The notes below the pieces were generated by a model. That model saw nothing but the letters and a program-made list of their open reading frames with translations. It made no database searches and was not told the DNA's origin. From Lytechinus variegatus (taxonomy: Eukaryota; Echinodermata; Echinoidea; Temnopleuroida; Toxopneustidae), in the NCBI RefSeq assembly GCF_018143015.1, contig NC_054750.1, forward strand, positions 8,522,501 through 8,586,500: DNA of 64,000 bases. The letters run 5' to 3'. Shown in pieces: positions 11,360 through 23,730 of the stretch. Every line of letters begins with the position of its first letter. Positions within the stretch are counted from its first letter, which is position 1. A program made the translations under genes and the position numbers.

Positions 11360-11580
11360 GGGTTAGTGGTTAGGGCGAGCCAGATCCAATTGACCGTCAG
11401 ATAGACAGATTTTCGACACTATACGAATTATATTTTCCTTTGTCGGGTGAAGGTGAGTTTTGAACAATGACAAGCTGCCATGCCTCAGCTGCCTTTATCA
11501 AAGCTATTGCTTTGATACAGTACACGTATGGGAGAAGAAATACAAATGTGTAAAGCAGTACATGTAAAGCTTTACACATG

Positions 11581-11615
<35 letters not shown>

Positions 11616-11766
11616 AAAGTTATACATGTACAACAGCTTTTGGCAACTCTTTTTTTTATATAAATATTGTAAAGAAATGGATAAAGAGAACAATGGTAGG
11701 CGTAGCTTAAATCAAGGTTCCCCAGAGCTATCTACCCTTTGGAAAAATTGGTAATGGCGAAAAAAT

Positions 11767-11839
11767 GTCTCTGCCGGGAATCAAACCCGGGCCCGGCCCA
11801 GCTTTGAACGCCGGTGCCTTAACCACTAGACCACAGAGA
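11767..11839 (-). tRNA. tRNA-like copy 2
   Basis: Reverse-strand copy with the A box (GGTCTAGTGGTTAAGG) and B box (GGGTTTGATTCCC) nearly intact. Two extra bases lie between the anticodon and T arms compared with copy 4. Anticodon position TCA. Confidence 0.5.
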
Positions 11840-12092
11840 AGGGTTATATGGCTAAGGCGAACCCAATCCGATTGACCGTCAGATAGACAGATTTTCGACA
11901 CTAGTGGCATTACCACTGATCTCTATAAAAAATCAGTGGGCATTACCAATAGCTTTGATCCAGCTGAGGCATGGCGGCTTGTCATTGTTCTAAACCCACC
12001 TTCACCCGACAAAGAAAATTATAATTGGTATAGTGTCGAAAATCTGTCTATCTGACGGTCAATCGGATTGGGTTCGCCTTAGCCATTAACCC

Positions 12093-12163
12093 TTCTCTGT
12101 GGTCTAGTGGTTAAGGCACCGGCGTTCAAAGCTGGGGGCCCGGGTTCGATTCCCGGCAGAGAC
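12093..12163 (+). tRNA. tRNA-like copy 3
   Basis: As copy 4, but the first acceptor base is T, which mismatches the final C. D, anticodon and T stems are intact. Anticodon position TCA. Confidence 0.55.
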
Positions 12164-12498
12164 ATTTTTTCGGCATTACCAATTTTTCCAAAGGGTAGAT
12201 AGCTCTGGGGAACCTTGATTTAAGCTACGCCTACCATTGTTCTCTTTATCCATTTCTTTACAATATTTGAATAAAAGAGTTGCCAAAAGCTGTTGTACAT
12301 GTATAACTTTACACATTTGTATTTCTTCTTCCATACATGTACTGTATCGAAGCAATAGCTTTGATCCAGCTGAGGCATGGCGGCTTGTCATTGTTCTAAA
12401 CCCACCTTCACCCGACAAAGGAAATTATAATTGGTATAGTGTCGAAAATCTGTCTATCTGACGGTCAATCGGATTGGGGCCCCCCTCGCCATTAACCC

Positions 12499-12569
12499 GT
12501 CTCTGTGGTCTAGTGGTTAAGGCACCGGCGTTCAAAGCTGGGGGCCCGGGTTCGATTCCCGGCAGAGAC
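12499..12569 (+). tRNA. tRNA-like copy 4, anticodon TCA
   Basis: Folds as a complete 71-nt cloverleaf. The acceptor is GTCTCTG/CAGAGAC, the anticodon stem CCGGC/GCTGG with loop GTTCAAA, and the T stem CCGGG/CCCGG around TTCGATT. U33 is present and positions 34-36 read TCA (12532-12534), which would decode UGA. The length and arms are not those of a selenocysteine tRNA. It therefore looks like an altered ordinary tRNA, or the head of a tRNA-derived repeat. CCA is not encoded, as expected for a eukaryote. Confidence 0.6.
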
Positions 12570-12665
12570 ATTTTTTCGGCATCACCAATTTTTCCAAAGG
12601 GTAGATAGCTCTGGGGAACCTTGATTTAAGCTACGCCTACCATTGTTCTCTTCATCAATTTCTTT

Positions 12666-12710
<45 letters not shown>

Positions 12711-12714
<4 letters not shown>

Positions 12715-13057
12715 TCAAGGGAAGCTTGATTTTAAGCAACGCCTATACCATCGTTCTCTATTGTGGTATTTGTGAGTTATCTTGATTTCTTAATGTTGTC
12801 ATGTTCATTGAGAAGTGCATTTGATTTGACTGGACATTTTGCTGTCAAATACTTTGCTGGAATAATGTGTCAGGAAGCTGTGGAAGTTTTTCTTTTTCTG
12901 CTGGTGAGTTTGAAACTTGGCAGCCATTGACTTTGTACACAATACTACACACCTCTACTTGAACTATCTTCTGACCATCAATAGGTTGACTTCAATTTGA
13001 TCTGTAAAGTCCATTGTTGATGAACAATGGGATTTAATCCTGGCAGGACATTCCTCT
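12711..13057. other. Spacer, nothing recognised
   Basis: No clear ORF or repeat between the tRNA-like cluster and the 2A-bearing fragment. It may hold the 5' part of that retroelement. Confidence 0.35.
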
Positions 13058-13391
13058 TTGTGTTCCCGCTTAAGACTTTATTGTCCTTTGGACATGAATG
13101 CCAGCAAACCTATTCAACTTCTCTATGGAAAAAAGAGAAACTCTGCTGGAAAGCCAGGAGTTTGTAAATTCTATGGAGCTCTAGTTGCCTACTACCCAAA
13201 CAGCACAGCTTTATTTCAGTCGACCATATTGGTTTGTGGTGATGTTGATCCCAATCCGGGACCAGTTCAGGAAAGAGATATTGATCTACATCTGCCCCAC
13301 CCGGATCTGAAGCTCCTCCCACAAAGAGCGCTCCCTGAGAAGATTTACGATGCTGCCACTCTACATCGTCTCAATACCACACGCCTGAAGG
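13058..13391 (+). pseudogene. Non-LTR retrotransposon N-terminal fragment with a 2A-like peptide
   Basis: The open frame contains LVCGDVDPNPGP, with codons for GDVDPNPGP at 13238-13264. This fits the 2A (CHYSEL) consensus D-(V/I)-E/D-X-N-P-G-P, in which ribosomes skip the last G-P bond. 2A-like sequences at the N-terminus of ORFs of CR1/L2-type and related retrotransposons are established in sea urchins and amphioxus, usually preceded by a hydrophobic run ending in CGD as here. Upstream lies a 50-60-residue leader. The coding sequence stops making sense at 13392, where a MITE is inserted, and the last 15 or so codons before the stop at 13438 are MITE-derived. No endonuclease or RT follows, so this is a dead fragment. 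Confidence 0.65.
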
Positions 13392-13584
13392 CATGGTTAC
13401 ACCGCCCGAGCGTTGTTAGAGCGGTCGTGGAGCGGTAGGGAAAGAGGGTGGAATTTCGCTCTCAAAATTGGGGGGAAAAAACAACAACAATCGAAATCGA
13501 AAATGGTAAACGGTTGCGAGCGGTGATGATTTTTTTCTCTCCGCTCCTCGACCGCTCCAACAACACTCGGGCGGTGTGACCATG
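13392..13584. mobile_element. Short MITE with 50-bp inverted repeats
   Basis: CATGGTTACACCGCCCGAG at the left and CTCGGGCGGTGTGACCATG at the right continue as complementary arms (GTTGTTAGAGCGGTCG / CGACCGCTCCAACAAC). The interior is short and A-rich. It interrupts the 2A-bearing ORF. I could not define a clean target duplication. Confidence 0.8.
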
Positions 13585-13670
13585 TGTCAGTTTCTACATC
13601 CTGAAGTTTGGAACCGGATATGCAGCCTTACCATTCTTTGCCATTTTGGTTCACTATTTGATGGGGAATT

Positions 13671-13725
13671 CAGTTTCCAGCTGTTAAAAAATATCGAATC
13701 TCAACTGGCTATTACAAGTCATTCG
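13671..13725 (+). pseudogene. Partial duplicate of the sulfotransferase exon at 14157
   Basis: TTTCCAG followed by CTGTTAAAAAATATCGAATC at 13681 copies the acceptor and first 14-15 codons of the real exon (LLKNIESQ...ITSH), then diverges without a donor. Its Q-x-x-I-T-S-H reading differs by two substitutions. Probably a fragment left by local duplication. Confidence 0.7.
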
Positions 13726-13833
13726 TTCATATTATTCACGTTTTAATTTGAACTTCAAATTTTCTTTGGTATCATCAAAGCGACTAAGAATCTATAGGTA
13801 TTGAGACAGAAAACAACATTTATGAAAAACGGA

Positions 13834-14113
13834 TCTTACCCCTTTTGACAAATGAGCTCTTCAGTTTGGTCGCAAAATGGGTTAAGTCCGCTCAAAGAAA
13901 ATCATTTTTCTCCCATATTGCAATATTCTTATGCGAGACTAAATTTTCATGATATCCTACAGGCGGCATGTGAATATATAAAATTGGGTATAAAAGAAAT
14001 CTACCTGTCTTCATATTTTTTAAATATTTTTTCCAAAAAAATTCTTTGTGGACCTAACCCCTTTTGCAACCAAACTGAAATGGACCTAACCCTTTTGCAA
14101 CTGAGCTCTTCAT
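13834..14113. repeat. Dispersed repeat (CCTAACCCCTTTTG type)
   Basis: Shares blocks in inverted orientation with 53744-54203: the AAATTTTCATGATAT stretch, GGGTATAAAAGAAATCTACCT, and flanking 'aacccctttt' runs. It lies in the intron before the first recognised sulfotransferase exon. Confidence 0.6.
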
Positions 14114-14156
14114 AATAAAATCATAGTGAATTTCTGTTCTGTTTTTTCTTTTCCAG

Positions 14157-17455
<3,299 letters not shown>

Positions 17456-18238
17456 TACACGTCGTCTACCATGCCTGTCTGCTGTAAACTAGAATCATAA
17501 AATCTGTTGGATTAACTCACCATTAAAAAACCCCAAATTATTATGTACCACTTAATTTAATTCCTTTATAATCTTAATGTCTGATACAGTCAAAATTGCT
17601 TTATCGTTAATTGATTCTCTGTCTACTAAAATAATATGAGCGGCGATTTTATCAGATTTGTTTTTTTTAATCCCTCAAGGGAAACCGAGGGGTGGTGAAG
17701 TCCCTCTTTCAATATATGGAGGGACACGACCCCAACCCCTAAATTGATTTACAAAAATATAATATTGAAGAGTGCACACTTTTCAAGCAAAGGGGAATAA
17801 TTTGAAAATTCAACTTTTGGGGCAGAAATGAGTCCCTCCGATTTCATTACAAGATTAAAAAACGGCTTCTTTGTTTTCTGTTTTCCAATTGGATAATACA
17901 TGGAAGAAATTTTGTTCGCAAAATACAGGGACAGTACAACGTCAACAAAAAAAAAATGTTTGGACACTTTATAACATGTTGTTATTGTCTTCTCTCAAAT
18001 ACAATAACAGTGTAAATATCATAAGTAAATCACAAAATCACTGAAACAAGTATTACAGATTTATACAATTGCACAGTGATCAAATTATACAATTGTACAG
18101 TGGTCATTAAGAAAAATATATATAAAATGATGGCAATGACGAACAAACAGATTGAAATTCATAAAAATCTAAATGATAAGAGAGAAAATACAAAGATAAA
18201 AATAAAGGTGGTGTACCTCCACCAACCCCTCGGAATCA
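17456..18238. other. Spacer after the sulfotransferase
   Basis: Holds the presumed 3' untranslated region (an ATTAAA lies at 17523) and AT-rich sequence. No gene was recognised. Confidence 0.4.
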
Positions 18239-18682
18239 TTTTTTTTTTTTTTAAGGATGTTTTATTATATTCTCTCAAATCAACATACATAATCAGATTC
18301 TATAAACAATTTGTACAAACTATTTGAAACATAATTATAAATTATACAATAAATCCATTACAATATAATTATACAACTTATACATCAAACTTCAAAAATA
18401 CTAGAAATTAATATACTAATGCGTTTCAGCAATTACAAAATGAAATATTAACAAAATATATGACATGATCAGAGAGAAAAAAAGATAAAAATGTTGTTCC
18501 ACCTACCACCCCCCCCCCTCCCCTCCGTCCCCAGGTTAGGAGCATTCTCCCCTTTATGCCTATACTCTACATGGAAGGGACTGCAATTCTCCCTATTGGT
18601 TTTTTCTGTGTTTTTATTTATTTTGTTTTGTGGCTTTGTCTCTCGTATATATACCTTTGCCTCACTCTCCCTATTTATTCTT

Positions 18683-21600
18683 TTAATTAAGATTTTCCCA
18701 TTTCCTTAAATGAAGAGACATCTTGCCTCTACCTAGCGCCAGCCTTCTTTCTTCCCATTCTTCTTCTTTAAATTTCCTTTTAATTTCATCCATGGTTATA
18801 TGTGCACCCTTTTCCCTCCCTTTGAAGATTAAAAATTTAACAAAGATTAAAAAGTGATTGATTAAGCGTTCTTTTCCTTCGTCCTTTAATTCTACCCCTA
18901 CAAGAATTTCCTCCCAGCTTAAATTACCCGTAGAAATAAAACCAAACATCTCCTTACAATTATCCCAAACCAGACAAGCATATTCACATTCCAAAAAAAG
19001 ATGGCGATATGTTTCCTCCTCTTTTTTACAATAACAACAAAGGTTATTTTGTGAGATTTTAAAACGGAACAAGTGATGATTTGTGTAAGCAATGCCGTGT
19101 AACATTTTAAACTGAAATTCTCTTAATCTACTGTTCAGAGTACATTGTCTTGGTCTCATAAAAATGTGTTCAATCTTTTCATAAGAGAAACTATATTTGT
19201 TTTTTAACCTTTCGAAAACATCAGGTATTGAGAAGTTGCATTTCATAAAATTTGCATAAACGTTTTTAGATACTAACTCCTCCATTGACAAAATTCTTTT
19301 TCCAGATATAAATGATATTTCTTCCCTAAGAGAAGCCTCTTTGCTATCTATTTTCATATTTCGTTTCCAGCTGACTGGAAAAGTTTTATAAATTGACTCT
19401 ATCAGATGAAAATCATTTATGTTTAAACCCTGTCTTTGGAAGTACGAAAATGGCCTTAAGTTTCCATCATAATCCATAATATGTTTCAATCTGTAAATAT
19501 TTTTTTCATATATTTTTTGGTTAAATATGCATTTCCCTTCAATTCGTACAAATTTATTGTTAAAAAATATCTCATTTCCTTTAAATGTTTCAGATTTTAA
19601 ACGAAAATCCTTCGTCTCTATCCATACTTCTAACAAATCTATATAAAATTGCGGCAATGCTATCTCCAATAATCCAAGCAAGTAATCACATGAAAATATA
19701 AAATTTCCTCCCAGATGTTTTGTGGCATAATTGAAATATTGTTTCCATTTCATTGTATTATTTTCTTTTAGTCTTTTAATCCACATAACTCTCTGTGCCT
19801 TTATTAACCATTGAAAATTCATCATTTTTAAGCCACCTTGATGGTAATCTAAGTACATCGTTTTTTTGTTAATCTTATTTCTGCCACCCCACAAAAAAGT
19901 AAAAGTCAACTGATCAAGCTCAACATAAACCCATTCTGGAATTGGTGTAAGAGATGCCACATATATGAATTTTGAAAAGATAAACTGCTTTAATAGTTGT
20001 ATTTTGCCCATCAAAGTTAAATCTCTTTGCTTCCACCAGTTTAACAACTTCTTTATTTTACTTAATATTTCTTTATAATTCAATCTTTCTTTTACTTCTA
20101 CATCTAAAGAAAAAAATACACCGAGAATCTTTATAAAATCCACCTTTTGGCCAAAAGATAAATCATATGATTTTCCTTGGGAGGAACCTAATAATAGAAC
20201 CTTCGTCTTATCGTTATTAACTTTGAGTCCTGACACTTTTCTGAATTTTTCTAAAATTTCTATTACTTTTCTTACTGAATCTAAATCTCGGACAAATATA
20301 GACATATCATCTGCATACATAACCTGTTTTACTTCTTCCTTTCCAAAGGAAATTCCTTTAACATCATTATTATATCTTATATTATGCGCTAATACTTCAA
20401 TACATAAAATGAAAAGATATGGTGAAAGCGGATCTCCCTGCCTTACCCCTCTTTCAACATGAAAATAGCTTGTAGAATCCCCCCATTAAAAATACAACTT
20501 TGGCTATTTGTATATAATATTTTGACCCATTTGCGAAATTGCTGGCCAAGACCGAATGAACCTAATGTTTGATGTAAAAATTTGTGGGATATCGAATCAA
20601 AGGCTTTTTCTAAATCAATTGCTATCATATACCCAGGGATATTATTATATAACGTATGAAAAAGCATATCATCAATTAATCTAATAGCTTCTCCTATATT
20701 CCTGTTTTTAATAAATCCTATTTGATCTGCTAACACCACGCTCTCCAAAACCTCTTTAATTCGTTTTGCTAAAACTTTGGATATGATCTTATAATCTGTA
20801 TTCAATAACGAAATGGGTCTATAATTCTTTACGTAATGTGGGTCTTTCCCTTCTTTAGCTAATAAAATAATAATTGCTTGTTTTTGTGATGCCGAAAGTT
20901 CTCCAAGAACAAAAGCTTCATTGAATGCCCCAATCAATACATCCTTTATTTCAGCCCAAAATGTACAATAAAATTCAACTGTTAACCCATCGTTACCAGG
21001 GGATTTATTTTGCTTCATTTCTTTCAGTACCGAAATACACTCCTCTTCTAGTATATCCCCTTCACAGCTTTCAGAATCTTCAGATGATAACGTTGGTACA
21101 TTTTTAAAGAAATCCCTAAAATCTTCCGTGTGTTCCCTTGCATAAAGGTGGGTATAAAATGATTTAATTTCATTTAAAACTTCCTTCTCATTTTCAGTAA
21201 TTTCTCCGTTAACCTTAACTAATTTTGTTATAGTACTTTTCTTTTTGTTAGATTGTAATAGTTGACTAAAGTACCTTGTATCCCTTTCTCCACTTTCGTA
21301 CCATGTCGCACGAGACCGAATTTTAATACCTTCATTAATGTAATCGTAACTGTCTGCAAGTTCTTTCCTTTTCTTTTCTATCTTTTTAATTAATTCTTCA
21401 TCTACTGAGTTTACGCAACTACTTTCTAAACATTCCAATTCCTTTTCGAGAGATTCTTTTTTATTCTTTTTTTCCTTGGCCAGTTTTTTCGAAAAAGTTC
21501 TTGTGAAAGACATTATTTTCATTTTCAAATAATCCCATACAACTCTTCTATCTTTAACTTCTGTTTTTATTTTCTCCTTTAATGTAAGTATTTCTATTTT

Positions 21601-22431
21601 CATTTTTTTCACATATTCTACATTACCACAAAGGCTATTATTAAATTTCCAATAAGAACCATTCTTTTTACGCATTTCCTTCTCAGTTTTATCATACAAA
21701 AACATAAATATAGCTGAATGGTCAGGAGCTATAGATGGTAAAATTTTGCACCTAATAACAACATTTACCAAATCATCTGATATTAGCCAATGATCTAATC
21801 TACTTTGCATAAATGGATTATTCTTCGTGAAGGTAAATTGTCTTTTCAATGGATTTCTCTCCCTCCATATGTCTATCAATTGTAGTTCCTCCATAAAATT
21901 TTCTACTTCTTTACTAACCTTATCATGTAATTTTTGTTTTACTGTTCCATTATAATCTAAATCAGAATTCATTATAATATTAAAATCTCCTCCCATTAAA
22001 ACAGGTTTGTTACAATTATTAATTTTTTTTAACTCTATAATCATATCCTTTAAAAATTTTATTTGATGATTTTCTTTATCCCTCGTCGGTAAGTATACAT
22101 TACAAAGGACCATTCTATGTCCTTGGATTTCACAATCAATGAGTATGTATCGCCCTTCGTCATCTTGTTTTATATTTATAAGTTTAAAGTCTAGCGAAAT
22201 TTTGATAAGAATGAGTACTCCTTTGCTGTGATTTGTTCCATGACTATAATAACATGACCCATCCCACCCAGAACTCCATCTATCCTCTACTTCTTTTGTA
22301 CTATACGTCTCCTGTAAAAAAATTACATCCCCTTTTTCTTTGCACCATGAAAATATTCGTCCCCTTTTCGCGCATTCTCTTATTCCTCTAACATTTAAGG
22401 AAACAAAATTACAATTTAAACATCTATTCAT
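18683..22431 (-). pseudogene. LINE ORF2: APE endonuclease and reverse transcriptase, one frameshift
   Basis: The first segment (22431-20443) has the APE domain: SLNVRGI, FLQETYS, GGDFNIIM, SRLDHWLISD and APDHSAI carry the expected Asn, Glu, Asp, Asp and His residues. It then has the start of RT, NYRPISLLNTDYKIISKVLA and IAIDLEKAFDS. The second segment (to 18683) begins with VRQGDPLSPYLF in another frame, then the catalytic YADD box, a thumb, and a C-terminal CCYCKKEEETYRHLFLEC zinc motif typical of L1/Tx1. The frame break lies in a run of six C at 20479-20484, where one base appears to be missing. Everything else is open over about 1250 codons, so the copy is young or the break is a homopolymer assembly error. 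It nicks target DNA and primes reverse transcription of its own RNA in the nucleus. Confidence 0.9.
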
Positions 22432-22711
22432 TAAAAGAATCTAAAAAGATCATTCCACCATTTTTTTGTATAAAAACTAAGATTTTCACTATGCTATTTA
22501 TAGGGAGAGTGAGGATTGGATTTCCTAGTGTAACTGCAGTACATAATTGAATAATAAAATCTAATTTATTGCGCCATTGTTTAAAAAAACAAAAATGAAT
22601 GTCGATCAATTCGAGTATTGTTATCCCTTCCATGTAGAACATTATCTCTAAAAATCCTAAATAAGTTGCTCGTAATTCCTGCAGGTAAAAAAAGAAGGGA
22701 AGGAATCCCAT
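22424..22711 (-). CDS. Short ORF overlapping the start of LINE ORF2
   Basis: 95 codons on the element strand. The stop (TAG, 22426-22424) lies just past the ORF2 ATG, inside its first codons, so the two overlap by 8 nt. The position is that expected for the tail of an ORF1, and such overlaps can allow re-initiation. However, the sequence is hydrophobic and shows no RRM, coiled coil or CCHC knuckle. It may be 5' leader that happens to be open. Confidence 0.25.
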   Translation of the reverse strand: MGFLPFFFYLQELRATYLGFLEIMFYMEGITILELIDIHFCFFKQWRNKLDFIIQLCTAVTLGNPILTLPINSIVKILVFIQKNGGMIFLDSFNE

Positions 22712-22720
22712 CTATACGAC

Positions 22721-23144
22721 CCTCTCCAAAGCAGCACTCCCTCACAGCTCACCCTACTTTACAGGTTGCTGTAGTATTTCCAATAGTAAAAATCTACCCC
22801 TTCTTGACTTTTTTTCTTTGTCTTATTAAATATAAAGAAATAGCTGTAAATGAAATTAATAATGAAAAAAAAAAAAAACTAGCATTCAATCAGCATATAC
22901 CACATTAATAAGTTAAATTTTATTTATGATTATTTCGATCGATTGAAATTATGTCATTACATGGTCACATGTAAACTTAATACATTTTTTGGCATTGTAA
23001 TATTCCAAGTTTGGTTTTAAAAGTTTTAACAAGCATGATGGTATTACAAAAAATATCAAATCGAACATATAGAAATGGACTTTAGTATACTAACAATATC
23101 CCTCTCACCGACTAGTGTATAAACTAATTTTGTTACGAAAAACT
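22721..23144. other. Spacer, nothing recognised
   Basis: AT-rich sequence with an A13 run near 22870. No gene or inverted repeat seen. Confidence 0.4.
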
Positions 23145-23148
23145 TTAA

Positions 23149-23726
23149 AGGTCAAGTTCATCCAAGGAAAATGTTGATTTTAATAAATAGAGAAAAATCA
23201 AACTAGTATAACGTTGAAAATGTCATCAAAATCGGATGTAAAATTAGGAAGTTATGGCATTTTAAAGTTTCATAAAACAGTGATATGCACAACCCAGTAA
23301 AATGCAAATGAGTCAGTTGGTGATGTCCATCACTCACTAATTCTTTTGTTTTTATTGTTTGAATTATACAATATTTCATTTATTACAAATTTGACAATGA
23401 GGACCAACTTGACAGAATCAGATAGTATTAAACAATGCTAATTCCACATGCTCAGGGAGGAATTAATCATTGTTTCACTCGACAATGAGGAGAAAATTAG
23501 AATATTTCATATTTCATACAATAAAAAACAAAAGAAAAGGTGGATAACGTCATCAGTCTCCTCATTTGCATACCGACCCGAATGTGCAAATAACTGTTTA
23601 AGTGAAACTTTAAAATGTCATAACTTCCTTATTTTACATTCGATTTTGATGAAATTTTTGGTGTTATGTTTGTTGGAATGTTCTCTGTTTATACAAATCA
23701 ACTTTTTGTTGGGGTGGACTTGTCCT
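23149..23726. mobile_element. TTAA MITE family 1, complete copy
   Basis: Starts AGGTCAAGTTCATCC and ends GGGTGGACTTGTCCT, flanked by TTAA on both sides (23145-23148 and 23727-23730). The arms are complementary for over 150 bp, for example AAAATCGGATGTAAAAT against ATTTTACATTCGATTTT. Confidence 0.9.
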
Positions 23727-23730
23727 TTAA

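Larger units (their letters stand above)
11190..12672. repeat. Inverted cluster of four tRNA-containing repeat units
   Basis: Four copies of a 270-380-bp unit. Each has the same flanks: a block reading GTCAATCGGATTGGGTTCGC upstream of the tRNA-like core and GGGTAGATAGCTCTGGGGAA downstream. The first two copies are on the - strand and the last two on the +, with the symmetry centre near 11920. (AT)n tracts separate or border them (11579-11600, 12669-12710). The conserved non-tRNA flanks argue for a repeat or SINE-like unit rather than four independent tRNA genes. Confidence 0.8.
18239..22720 (-). mobile_element. Nearly full-length L1/Tx1-type non-LTR retrotransposon
   Basis: The - strand carries one long endonuclease-reverse transcriptase ORF (18683-22431), broken by a single frameshift, with a shorter ORF overlapping its start. 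The 3' end is marked by a T run at 18239-18252 (a poly-A tail on the element's strand) about 430 bp past the stop. The 5' boundary is not visible, and 22720 is approximate. No target duplication was identified. An APE endonuclease followed by RT, with a C-terminal cysteine/histidine motif, places it in the L1/Tx1 group rather than RTE or R2. Confidence 0.85.

Noticed and set aside
12499..12569. Selenocysteine tRNA
   Set aside because: The anticodon matches, but the 71-nt length, normal D arm and short variable region do not fit tRNA-Sec.
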